Assembly: GCA_945907065.1 (NCBI GenBank)
Contig: CAMDSC010000003.1
Span: forward strand, 62,001 to 126,000
Direction: 5' to 3'
Length of the DNA: 64,000 nt
DNA from: Chitinophaga pinensis
GTDB taxonomy: Bacteria; Bacteroidota; Bacteroidia; NS11-12g; UBA9320
Notes under the pieces: generated by a model
What the model was told of the DNA's origin: nothing
Databases searched by the model: none
Seen by the model: the letters and a program-made list of their open reading frames with translations, nothing else
Part shown: one piece after another, positions 1 to 8,022 of the stretch
Layout of the letters: every line of letters begins with the position of its first letter
Position numbering within the stretch: position 1 is the stretch's first letter
Made by a program: the position numbers and the translations under genes

Positions 1-1
1 T

Positions 2-769
2 GGCGAAGATGTAGAAAGTATAATCACCCGACTTTTGCAAGCTGCTAATTACAATGTTGAAGCTGCCCAAAGGGGTATTATTTATATTGATGAGATGGAT
101 AAAATATCAAGAAAATCAGATAATCCATCTATCACTCGTGATGTATCTGGCGAAGGTGTTCAGCAGGCTTTATTAAAATTATTAGAAGGAACCATTACAA
201 ATGTTCCGCCACAAGGAGGAAGAAAACATCCCGACCAAAAATATATAGCTGTGGATACTAGTAATATATTATTTATCTGTGGTGGTGCTTTTGAAGGAAT
301 TGACAGAATAATAGAACGACGACTTAATAAACAAACAGTTGGCTTTAAATCTACTAATGAAAGGAAATCAACTGAAAATATCCTTGAAAATGTTTCAGCT
401 ACGGATTTGCGAAAGTTTGGTCTTATTCCTGAAATTTTAGGTCGGTTGCCAGTTTTGGCTAATCTTTCTCCATTAGATAAAGCTACCTTAAAACGAATAC
501 TATTAGAACCTAAAAATGCATTATTAAAACAATATAAAAAATTGTTTGAACTTGAAAATAAGGAATTGGTGGTGTCGCATGAAATTATTGAACTTATTGT
601 AGATACAGCATACGATTGCAAACTAGGAGCACGTGGATTAAGAAGTATTTGTGAATCTATTTTTATGGATGCAATGTATGATGCGCCATCAAATAATGAC
701 GAGAAAGTTGAAATCAAAAAATCATTTGTTCAGGAAAAAATTGCAAAGTTTTTTGAGCAAGCGGCCTAA
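2..769 (+). CDS. clpX: ClpX, ATP-dependent Clp protease ATPase subunit (5' truncated by window)
   Basis: Carboxy-terminal ~255 residues of the AAA+ unfoldase that feeds substrates into ClpP. The reading frame is open from the first bases of the window, so the start, the zinc-binding domain and the Walker A motif lie outside. The fragment begins at the last Gly of what should be the GYVG pore loop (GEDVES follows). Visible landmarks are Walker B (IIYIDEMDK), the RKH loop (GGRKHP), a VGF tripeptide at the place of the ClpP-binding IGF loop, and the sensor-2 arginine context GARGLRSI near the end. It converges on udk, with only 12 bp between the stop codons. Identification is firm. Confidence 0.96.
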   Translation, partial: GEDVESIITRLLQAANYNVEAAQRGIIYIDEMDKISRKSDNPSITRDVSGEGVQQALLKLLEGTITNVPPQGGRKHPDQKYIAVDTSNILFICGGAFEGIDRIIERRLNKQTVGFKSTNERKSTENILENVSATDLRKFGLIPEILGRLPVLANLSPLDKATLKRILLEPKNALLKQYKKLFELENKELVVSHEIIELIVDTAYDCKLGARGLRSICESIFMDAMYDAPSNNDEKVEIKKSFVQEKIAKFFEQAA

Positions 770-795
770 ATAAATTAGGGATTACAATTTATTTA
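767..795. terminator. Weak AT-only hairpin between clpX and udk
   Basis: Perfect 10-bp inverted repeat (767-776 against 786-795) spanning both convergent stop codons. The stem is entirely A/T, so it is only a weak candidate for a shared bidirectional terminator. Confidence 0.3.
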
Positions 796-1387
796 TTCGT
801 TCAATTACTGAATTTAATCCTACTTCAAAATCATAGTTATTGGTTATCAAAATATCAGCTTTTTCCTTGTAAGGAAGTAAGTATTTCTTAAATGAGGGAA
901 CAACCTGACTGTGCCACTGATAATGAATTTCAGAAATATCCATTCCTCTTTCTTCTGAATCCCGTTTTAGTCTTCGGTTATATTTTATTTCTTCATCCGC
1001 ATCAATAAAAATTTTTAAATCCAGTTTATTTGAAATATCACTGCGGTTCATAATAAATAAGCCTTCTACTATAATTATTGCAGCAGGCTTGATTGTGATT
1101 ATGTTTGGTATTTTATTAAAATTGTTAAAATGATATTCATCAATAACTAATTCATTTCCAGATTCCAAAATTTCAATATCGGCTAAAAATTTATCAAGAT
1201 TAAGACTTTCCGGTTCATCAAAATTTATTTCACCATTTTTATCTATTAGCTGCAAATGCAAAGGTTTGTAATAATGGTCTTGAGATAAAACTGATAAATC
1301 TGTATCGCTAAAAACCTCCTTTAATTTTTTAATAAACGTTGATTTGCCCGAAGCACTTCCACCTGAAATACCTATAATATAAGCCAT
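782..1387 (-). CDS. udk: Uridine kinase
   Basis: Phosphorylates uridine and cytidine to UMP and CMP in pyrimidine salvage; cytoplasmic. The 201-residue length fits the family. The P-loop GGSASGKST lies at residues 9-17, followed by the SQDHYYKPL segment and NFDEPESLNLDKF typical of nucleoside-binding uridine kinases, and the lid-like region RRLKRDSEERG. It lies 17 bp downstream of a large T9SS cargo gene on the same strand, but no functional link is apparent. Phosphoribulokinase-family relatives share the fold, but the length and the DHYYKP motif favour Udk. Confidence 0.93.
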   Translation of the reverse strand: MAYIIGISGGSASGKSTFIKKLKEVFSDTDLSVLSQDHYYKPLHLQLIDKNGEINFDEPESLNLDKFLADIEILESGNELVIDEYHFNNFNKIPNIITIKPAAIIIVEGLFIMNRSDISNKLDLKIFIDADEEIKYNRRLKRDSEERGMDISEIHYQWHSQVVPSFKKYLLPYKEKADILITNNYDFEVGLNSVIERINKL

Positions 1388-1404
1388 CCGGAACTACTGA
1401 ATTT

Positions 1405-4400
1405 TTATTCTGATTTAATAAATGCTATTGAAACTGTTCCTACTTCTGTAGTATATTTTAAATAATAGGGGCCTGGTTTCAAATTCAGTAAGTCAATTTG
1501 TTCTTCCTTGCTTTTTGTGATTCCACTTATTACTTTTATACCCAATACATTAAATATTTCAAACGTCGAAGGTACCCAAGTGTCTAACTGTTTGAGAACT
1601 AGAAAAGTGTTCGCAGGATTGGGATAAACCTCAATTTTAGACGATTTTATTTTTGATATTCCCAAGGTATTCATAATAATGGTGGTGTCTTTTGTGCATC
1701 CAATATTATCTGTAAGTTCAAGTCGTATAGGTTGCATGTGAGCAAAAGTTCTACTTATAGCCAATGAATCATCGGTTGAATATAAAATATTATTAATAAA
1801 CCATTTTCGGCTTTTAATATTGGTGCTAAAGTCTTTAAATATTACAGATGGATTTCTGAAGGTTACTGTTATAACAGGTTTGGGCAACTGCAAGGCATTG
1901 ATAATTAAAGAATCACTTACTGTGCAAATTTCTATAGTTGCTTCCAACTTTATTTTGTAAGAACCTGGTTTTGTAAATGTACCTGTTAATAATGAATCCC
2001 CTTTCGGAGCGGATGTCCAAGTTGCAAAACCATTACGATTAATTGGAATCCATTTGTGAGTGCCATTGGAATTGCCATATAAATTCATGTCCAATGCTTG
2101 GTTCATACACTTGGTAATTATTGAACTTACAATACTCACAAATGGTTTTTTAATTATAGTGATAGTCATTGTATCTGTATTAAAGCAACCGTTGGTATCA
2201 ATTGCAGTTGCTTTTAAAACTAAAGAATCTTTATTGGTAAACTGAATAAAAATCCTTGAATCGTCAAACCTGATATTATAATCATATTTTGAAGTTGGGT
2301 CATTATCAAATAACAAATCCGATATAAAATTTGAATTACCTGTTGGTTTTGGTAGTGTTTTTAGTAATGACCAATTTATATATGTAAATTTTTCGTTGGG
2401 ATTGAACTTGAAAATTTCAGATTGATTTATTTCTTTCTTTTCCTGACAATATACTCTAGATATTAAATCAATATTTGTAAGTTTATAATTTGTTAAAACA
2501 ATAGTATCGAAGGTTGTGCACCCATTTGCATTAGTTGCACCAGTAATATAAGTTCCTGCTGTATAAGTGTCAATGGAATCAGTACTTCCTATGTTTTTGC
2601 TGTCTTTATACCAATTCCAGGATAAAATTCCGGTATTACTGTTTTTTCCTTTTAATTTGGTGAGTACATCTGGGCAAACTATTTTATCTAACCCTGAAGA
2701 TATAGCTGGGTTGCTCAATACTTTGATGGCCCTATAGGTTGAATTTGTATTATTGTTAGCATCTTTTATACTCAAAAATAAAGTGTCATCCTTTGCAAAT
2801 GACTGATCATAATAACCCATTGTATCAGTTAAAGTATTGGTTTTTGTTTTCCAATTATAAGTAACAGGCCGTTTAGCATTTATAACTTTGGCTCTTAGTC
2901 TAGTTTTTAAATTTTGACATAAACTAGTATCGGTATAAATACCTTGAGCATCTATTCCTAAATTTAATTCCAAAATATTTGAAATTTTTATTGTATCCTG
3001 AACCGTTGTAGAATTGCACTCTGTTTCAGATATGAACGAGGTATTGATAACATAAGTTCCATTTTTCTTAAACACGAAAGTATCGTTTTCTAATGATGAA
3101 TAAACATTGTTAGAGGATTTAAAATAATAGTTGCGAGTGTCTTCTTGATTTGAGGAAGTGATGAATATTCCTGATACATAATTGTATTTTTTATTACTAA
3201 CATTAATTCCTGCTGTATAAGTATAATTATTAACCTTTTTGATGGTACTGCTAACATTTATTTTTGGGTAAACTGTTAATGAAAATGTTTTAATAGTAAT
3301 GCCATTTCTTGGGCAGGCATTATCGGTTGCTATTACACTAAACATAAACGGAAGTTTTTTTGAATCGCCGGTAGCAGGTGTCCACGAAAATCGCCCAACT
3401 GGTAATTTAACACTTGAGTTTGCAATCGTATAGCTAGCATTTTTAATGCCTTTATCCCAGGTGATTTTTACGGTATCGTTTAAAATATTAGCAGCCGGCG
3501 GAACTTGATTAAATGGGTAATCATCTGGTGTAATATCTATGGTAAAATTTTGCCCTTCGCATATTTTATGATTTACTTGCTGGTTGATACTTGGCTGATG
3601 ATTATAACCTGTGATTGAGTAGAACATCTGATCTATAATTATTTCACCAATCTGAATATACTTTCCGGTATTATCTTTTCGCCATTCTTTTACAGAAATA
3701 GCCAAAATTGTTGCCTCTGACGCATTGATAAAAGTCCCAATAAGATTACCTGTTATTGGATTTAAATAAATTCCAATTGGAGGATTATTATCAGGTTTTG
3801 GGCCTTTGGTTTTGTTATACCCGCTGGGGTAATAGGCTGTAAAAGGATTTTTTGAATCCAAACCACTTGTCCAACTTGTTTTGGTGTTCCAATCTTGCAT
3901 TGGGTCTGTAAAACTATAAGATAATGAATCGTTGTCAATGGTGTCTTTTGCAATATAGCTTAGCATTAAAGGCTCATTTGTATAATGAATATAGAGCGGT
4001 TTAAAACTAAATACCGGAGATGAATTGGTGGCAGCGTTGCATAAATCTAAAGTACTAAATACCCAGAAATTTTGATTACCAGAACCTGTTGTAATCCCCC
4101 CATTTCTGCAACATTCCCCAATCCCAATCTGAATGATACAACAACTTTTAAAGGCGGACTCAGTTCCATTAAAATCCAGTGTATCCAAATAGGTGTGTTC
4201 TTCAAAGCCATTGCCAGCTGTTGTATTGGAAGGGTTACACGGTTTGCCAGCTGAGGTGCAAAAGGGTGTAATATCTTCAATACTTATTCGAGTACTTTTG
4301 AGTGTTTTGGTAGCATTTGTGCTAGCACATCGAATTGTGTAACTGCTTAAATTATTTGGTATTCCTCTACAATCTCTATATACCTTATATTTAACCTCAA

Positions 4401-4515
4401 ATTTATAATTACCCAGATATCGATATGTAACTTGACCGCCAGCAGATTGGCCAGCAATTGCTGTGAATATGAAAAGAAAACAGCCTAGCAATGTTAAAGT
4501 TAGTTTTTTTAGCAT
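1405..4515 (-). CDS. Large secreted T9SS cargo protein, type A sorting domain; paralogue of the genes at 51242 and 55095
   Basis: 1036-residue secreted protein with a signal peptide at about residues 1-21. Residues ~25-420 form a Cys-rich region with landmarks YRDCRGIP, KPCNPSNTTAG, EEHTY, CCRNGGITTG, DPMQD and DNACPRN, all shared with the 1553-residue protein at 55095. A second shared block carries LPKPTGNSN. The middle consists of repetitive PKD/Ig-like beta-sandwich sequence. The last ~75 residues (EVYPNPANTF ... GPYYLKY ... IKSE) are a type A 'Por secretion system' C-terminal sorting domain, normally cleaved during outer-membrane export and surface attachment. The function of the mature protein is unknown; surface adhesion or matrix is plausible. 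The sorting-domain class differs from its paralogues. Confidence 0.88.
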   Translation of the reverse strand: MLKKLTLTLLGCFLFIFTAIAGQSAGGQVTYRYLGNYKFEVKYKVYRDCRGIPNNLSSYTIRCASTNATKTLKSTRISIEDITPFCTSAGKPCNPSNTTAGNGFEEHTYLDTLDFNGTESAFKSCCIIQIGIGECCRNGGITTGSGNQNFWVFSTLDLCNAATNSSPVFSFKPLYIHYTNEPLMLSYIAKDTIDNDSLSYSFTDPMQDWNTKTSWTSGLDSKNPFTAYYPSGYNKTKGPKPDNNPPIGIYLNPITGNLIGTFINASEATILAISVKEWRKDNTGKYIQIGEIIIDQMFYSITGYNHQPSINQQVNHKICEGQNFTIDITPDDYPFNQVPPAANILNDTVKITWDKGIKNASYTIANSSVKLPVGRFSWTPATGDSKKLPFMFSVIATDNACPRNGITIKTFSLTVYPKINVSSTIKKVNNYTYTAGINVSNKKYNYVSGIFITSSNQEDTRNYYFKSSNNVYSSLENDTFVFKKNGTYVINTSFISETECNSTTVQDTIKISNILELNLGIDAQGIYTDTSLCQNLKTRLRAKVINAKRPVTYNWKTKTNTLTDTMGYYDQSFAKDDTLFLSIKDANNNTNSTYRAIKVLSNPAISSGLDKIVCPDVLTKLKGKNSNTGILSWNWYKDSKNIGSTDSIDTYTAGTYITGATNANGCTTFDTIVLTNYKLTNIDLISRVYCQEKKEINQSEIFKFNPNEKFTYINWSLLKTLPKPTGNSNFISDLLFDNDPTSKYDYNIRFDDSRIFIQFTNKDSLVLKATAIDTNGCFNTDTMTITIIKKPFVSIVSSIITKCMNQALDMNLYGNSNGTHKWIPINRNGFATWTSAPKGDSLLTGTFTKPGSYKIKLEATIEICTVSDSLIINALQLPKPVITVTFRNPSVIFKDFSTNIKSRKWFINNILYSTDDSLAISRTFAHMQPIRLELTDNIGCTKDTTIIMNTLGISKIKSSKIEVYPNPANTFLVLKQLDTWVPSTFEIFNVLGIKVISGITKSKEEQIDLLNLKPGPYYLKYTTEVGTVSIAFIKSE

Positions 4516-4544
4516 ATGTTTTATTGTTTGTTTTTTTAATAGAC

Positions 4545-4552
4545 CAAAAATA
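4545..4552 (-). promoter_or_regulatory. -7 promoter element of the 1036-aa T9SS cargo gene
   Basis: TATTTTTG on the minus strand fits the Bacteroidota -7 consensus TAnnTTTG and lies about 30 nt upstream of the ATG at 4515. No convincing -33 TTTG is found at the usual spacing. Confidence 0.45.
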
Positions 4553-4686
4553 AGTGAATGGTTGCTAAAAAATATCTAATCAATAAAAAATGACGATGAT
4601 TTGGATAACCAACCCAATTGGTTATAAACAGTTAATAAGTATACTTTTTTTATGAACGGTAAGTTTTAAAAAATATAGATTTCGTA

Positions 4687-4694
4687 TACCTTTG
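4687..4694 (+). promoter_or_regulatory. -7 promoter element of gap
   Basis: TACCTTTG followed by CA matches TAnnTTTG and lies 39 nt before the gap ATG. A TTTT at 4664-4667, 19 nt upstream, is an imperfect -33 box. Confidence 0.55.
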
Positions 4695-4733
4695 CAATCT
4701 AATTAAATTTTAAAATTTTTAACGTCAATTTTA

Positions 4734-6209
4734 ATGAATACAAACACTTTACAAATTAAAAAAGATGCTTACGACAAGGAACTTGAATCGTGGGTAGAAA
4801 AAGAAAAGGCGAGTGCTGATCTTATCAACGCCGTAAGTAAACTCATATACGAGAAGTCGGTAGAACTCGTTTTTTTTAGAAACAACCTAATTGACGTAAG
4901 TAGTTCTGAGGCTCAAAAACTTCATAAATATGCTGAAGATATCATCAGTAAAACAATTGATATTTATGCCACTTCCAAATTAGCAAATGAATTATTGCTA
5001 ATTGAACATTTGGCTCCTTCAAAAATTGATATAGGTAAATTGAGTGATGAATGGACCAATGAAAAAGGTAACTTTTCAGATATGTCTTCTTTTTTAATGG
5101 ATAAATTAAAAGGATTTATAGGCCAGGATATGGCAGCTCTTGCACCAACCGATGTGGTCTTATATGGTTTTGGAAGAATTGGAAGATTGGTTGCCCGCGA
5201 GTTGATCAAATTATCAGGAAAAGGGCAGCAGCTAAAATTAAAAGCTATTGTAACCCGCTCCAGCAGTGATGCCGATATATTAAAACGAGCAGCCTTGTTG
5301 AAAATGGATTCTGTTCATGGTGAATTTAAAGGTACCATTGTTGAAGATTTAGCCAATAAAGCTTTAATTATAAATGGACAGATTGTAAAAATGATTGAAG
5401 CTAGTAAACCCGATGATATTGATTATGAATCGTATGGAATTACTAATGCTGTTTTGATTGATAATACCGGAGCTTTTAGAGATAGAGAATCTTTGGCTTT
5501 GCATTTAAAATCAAAAGGTATTAGCAAGGTTATGCTAACTGCCCCAGGTAAAGGCGATTTGCCAAATATTGTTTATGGTGTAAATCATGAGCAACAAGAT
5601 ATTATTAATGAGAAAATTTTTACAGCGGCATCATGCACTACCAATGCAATTGTACCGATTTTAAAAGTAATTGAAGATAATTTAGGGATAGAACATGGTC
5701 ATATCGAAACCGTCCATGCCTATACCAACGACCAAAACTTGTTGGATAATATGCATAAAAAATTCCGTCGTGGCCGTTCAGCAGCTGTAAACATGGTAAT
5801 TACTGAAACTGGTTCGGCTTCGGCCATTGCTAAAGTAATACCGGGTTTAGCAGGCAAACTTACTGCTAATGCCGTTCGTATTCCTATACCGAATGGTTCG
5901 TTAGCTATTATGAGTCTTAATGTTAAAAAGGCTACCACTATTGCCGATGTAAATGCGATTATGAAAAAAGCAGCTTTGGAAGGTCCTTTGGTAAGCCAGA
6001 TTAAATATTCAATTGATCAGGAATTGGTCTCAAGCGATATTATAGGTAGTTCAACTCCATCGGTTTTTGATAGTCCGGCTACCATCGTTTCGCCTGATGG
6101 AAAAAGTATTGTTTTATACGTTTGGTATGACAATGAATTTGGATATACCAAGCAAGTTATTCGCTTGGCTAAGCACGTTTCTAATGTTAGAAGGAACGTA
6201 TATTTTTAG
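4734..6209 (+). CDS. gap: Glyceraldehyde-3-phosphate dehydrogenase, N-terminally extended form
   Basis: Converts glyceraldehyde-3-phosphate, NAD(P)+ and phosphate to 1,3-bisphosphoglycerate in glycolysis or gluconeogenesis. At 491 residues it is about 150 longer than classical GapA. The extra part is an N-terminal, mostly helical, charged segment (1-~138). The dinucleotide-binding motif YGFGRIGR is at 144-151, the catalytic Cys301 lies in AASCTTNA, and the His328 context is HAYTND; WYDNEFGY closes the catalytic domain. After the second beta strand the sequence reads IVTRSSSD, where NAD-specific enzymes carry an Asp, so NADP or dual use is possible (inference). A promoter element precedes it. 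Extended GAPDHs of this size occur in Bacteroidota beside the short form; no short form is in this window. Confidence 0.93.
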   Translation: MNTNTLQIKKDAYDKELESWVEKEKASADLINAVSKLIYEKSVELVFFRNNLIDVSSSEAQKLHKYAEDIISKTIDIYATSKLANELLLIEHLAPSKIDIGKLSDEWTNEKGNFSDMSSFLMDKLKGFIGQDMAALAPTDVVLYGFGRIGRLVARELIKLSGKGQQLKLKAIVTRSSSDADILKRAALLKMDSVHGEFKGTIVEDLANKALIINGQIVKMIEASKPDDIDYESYGITNAVLIDNTGAFRDRESLALHLKSKGISKVMLTAPGKGDLPNIVYGVNHEQQDIINEKIFTAASCTTNAIVPILKVIEDNLGIEHGHIETVHAYTNDQNLLDNMHKKFRRGRSAAVNMVITETGSASAIAKVIPGLAGKLTANAVRIPIPNGSLAIMSLNVKKATTIADVNAIMKKAALEGPLVSQIKYSIDQELVSSDIIGSSTPSVFDSPATIVSPDGKSIVLYVWYDNEFGYTKQVIRLAKHVSNVRRNVYF

Positions 6210-6243
6210 TAAATATATTTTTAAAAAAATAATTTTCAATAAT

Positions 6244-6335
6244 CAATGCTCAATTTTCAATGTTCATTTGGCTTCGCAATATTAAATTTTTGTAAGTCCA
6301 GAAATTGATAATTGAGCGTTGAAAATTGCGTATTG
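6244..6335. repeat. Imperfect inverted repeat of the ATTGAAAATTGA type between gap and ruvC
   Basis: Arms 6244-6266 and 6313-6335 are complementary at about 18 of 23 positions and centre on CAATTTTCAA/TTGAAAATTG. The element sits between the convergent 3' ends of gap and ruvC. Related unpaired fragments (TTGAAAATTG) occur at 17227-17238 and near 34537, which suggests a dispersed intergenic repeat. It may also act as a shared terminator. Confidence 0.55.
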
Positions 6336-6344
6336 AACATTCCT

Positions 6345-6926
6345 TTATTTTTTTACTCTTTCATCATTATCCTTAATAAATGCATCCCAGCCCGTATATT
6401 GTTTACTCAATCCTTCGGCTGAATTACCCGATTGAAAAAAGTGACATAAAGCCACAGCCACAGCATCGGTTGCATCCAAAAATTTGGGTAAATCCTGAAA
6501 ATTGAGCAACGATTGAAGCATTGCCGCTACTTGTTCTTTACTGGCATTTCCATTTCCGGTTATTGATTTTTTAACCTTTTTTGGGGTATATTCAAAAATA
6601 GGTAGTCCCCGGTGCAAAGCTGCTGCCATTGCTACTCCTTGTGCCCTGCCAAGTTTTAACATGGATTGTACATTTTTGCCAAAAAAAGGTTCTTCCAAAG
6701 CTACTTCATCTGGGTTATACATGTCAATCAGGCTAAGGCTTCGTTCATGTATTTTTTGAAGTTTAAGAGCATGATTTTCAAGTTTGGCTAAATGAATAAT
6801 ACCAAGGGTTATCATCTCAAATTTTTTGCCGGTAATACCAATTACTCCGTATCCCATTATGTTGGTTCCGGGGTCAAACCCTAAAATAATCCGGTCGTAT
6901 TCTCTGTCAATTGGCCTGTCGGTCAT
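6345..6926 (-). CDS. ruvC: RuvC, Holliday junction resolvase
   Basis: Endonuclease that cuts four-way junctions released by RuvAB at the end of homologous recombination. The acidic active site is visible: Asp in GFDPGTN near the N-terminus, Glu in ALEEPFFGKN, and the C-terminal Asp pair in LDATDAVAVALCH. K-K-S-I-T-G-NGNASKEQV is the usual substrate-binding stretch. An ATG four codons upstream (6938) is in frame, but a -7 promoter element (TATGTTTG, 6932-6939) overlaps it, so the ATG at 6926 (MTDRP) is the better start. It is divergent from the membrane-protein gene at 7039. Confidence 0.94.
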   Translation of the reverse strand: MTDRPIDREYDRIILGFDPGTNIMGYGVIGITGKKFEMITLGIIHLAKLENHALKLQKIHERSLSLIDMYNPDEVALEEPFFGKNVQSMLKLGRAQGVAMAAALHRGLPIFEYTPKKVKKSITGNGNASKEQVAAMLQSLLNFQDLPKFLDATDAVAVALCHFFQSGNSAEGLSKQYTGWDAFIKDNDERVKK

Positions 6927-6931
6927 GGTTA

Positions 6932-6939
6932 CAAACATA
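6932..6939 (-). promoter_or_regulatory. -7 promoter element of ruvC, overlapping the annotatable upstream ATG
   Basis: TATGTTTG on the minus strand matches TAnnTTTG and ends 5 nt before the ATG at 6926. This implies a very short or absent leader. No clear -33 box was found. Confidence 0.4.
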
Positions 6940-6949
6940 GACGGATTTT

Positions 6950-6994
6950 TGTTAAATTGTTAAATTGTTCTTGTGTTAAATTGTTTTTATTGAT
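6950..6994. repeat. Short direct repeats of GTTAAATTGTT upstream of the flippase-like gene
   Basis: Three near-copies of GTTAAATTGTT in about 45 bp of the ruvC/7039 divergent intergenic region: two run together and a third follows after about eight bases. No function can be assigned. Confidence 0.5.
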
Positions 6995-7038
6995 TGTAGT
7001 TAATGCATTTTTTGTAGTTGATTTGCATTTACTAAAAA

Positions 7039-8022
7039 ATGCCGAGTATTGATATAAAATCACCCAAATTTAAATCCACTTTCTATTGGCTTTTAAAAAT
7101 AGGAATAGCTGCATTATGTGGTATTTTTCTGTATAAGCGGCTCTTTGGTTTTGATATTTCAGGGTATAAAGATTTATTTAATAATAGTCTCCAATCCAAT
7201 TGGTGGATGCTATTATTAGCGGTTTTGCTTATTTTTATTAATTGGGGAATTGAAACAGTTAAGTGGAAATTTTTAATAATAAATATTGAACCTCTATCTT
7301 TTCTTAAGGCTTTTTCTGCTGTAATGGGTGGCGTGGCAGTTAGTTCATTTACACCAAACAGGGCAGGAGAGTTTGCAGGTAGAATACTTTTTTTAAAAAA
7401 TAAATTGGATACTCGGGTTATAGCTTTAACCATTATTGGCAGTATGAGCCAGCTGCTTATAACTTTTTTTATAGGTCTTCCTGGTTTTTTTCTTTTTATT
7501 GCTAGTGATCCATGGGTAGGAGCAATGTTAGGAAAATGGACGAAAATTTCATTTGTAGCTATTCCCGTAATTTATCTCTTTATTTTTTGGAACTTACCTT
7601 TCTTGTTTCGTAAGTTAAAGGTTTGGTTCAATGGGAATAAGCATATTAATTATTTTATAGAGGGAATTTCTATTCTTAATATTTCTGGATTAAAGTATAT
7701 ATCCTTGCTTTCTTTTTTTAGATATTTAATTTTTTTGAGCCAATATATTTTGGTGCTTTCATTCTTTAATGTAGGTATGCTTTGGTGGCAATACATAGTT
7801 TTTATTCCGGCCATTTTCTTTGTACAAACCGTTATTCCTACTTTTTCTATTTCTGAGATAGGAATTAGAATGACTGTAGCCATGGCAGTTTTAAGATTTA
7901 CTAATGTGCCTGAAATACAGATTGTGGCAGCAAGTATTTTAATTTGGGGAATTAATTTGATGATACCTTCTGTTATCGGTGCTTTTACTTTATTGTTTAC
8001 AAAGTTTAATAACAAAGAATGA
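7039..8022 (+). CDS. Flippase-like integral membrane protein (lysylphosphatidylglycerol synthase TM / UPF0104 family)
   Basis: 327-residue polytopic membrane protein with about eight hydrophobic segments. The motif around SSFTPNRAGEFAGR matches the conserved 'TPGRAGE' signature of the LPG-synthase-TM/AglD-like family, whose members flip or modify lipid-linked substrates. No catalytic synthase domain is fused. The stop codon overlaps the start of the downstream GT2 glycosyltransferase by 4 bp (ATGA), so the two are translationally coupled and probably cooperate in making and moving a glycolipid or carotenoid-glycoside-like product. The substrate cannot be read from sequence. Confidence 0.78.
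   Translation: MPSIDIKSPKFKSTFYWLLKIGIAALCGIFLYKRLFGFDISGYKDLFNNSLQSNWWMLLLAVLLIFINWGIETVKWKFLIINIEPLSFLKAFSAVMGGVAVSSFTPNRAGEFAGRILFLKNKLDTRVIALTIIGSMSQLLITFFIGLPGFFLFIASDPWVGAMLGKWTKISFVAIPVIYLFIFWNLPFLFRKLKVWFNGNKHINYFIEGISILNISGLKYISLLSFFRYLIFLSQYILVLSFFNVGMLWWQYIVFIPAIFFVQTVIPTFSISEIGIRMTVAMAVLRFTNVPEIQIVAASILIWGINLMIPSVIGAFTLLFTKFNNKE

Noticed and set aside
160-717. 185-aa minus-strand ORF inside clpX
   Set aside because: It runs opposite to an unmistakable ClpX coding frame and has low-complexity, signal-free sequence with no motif.
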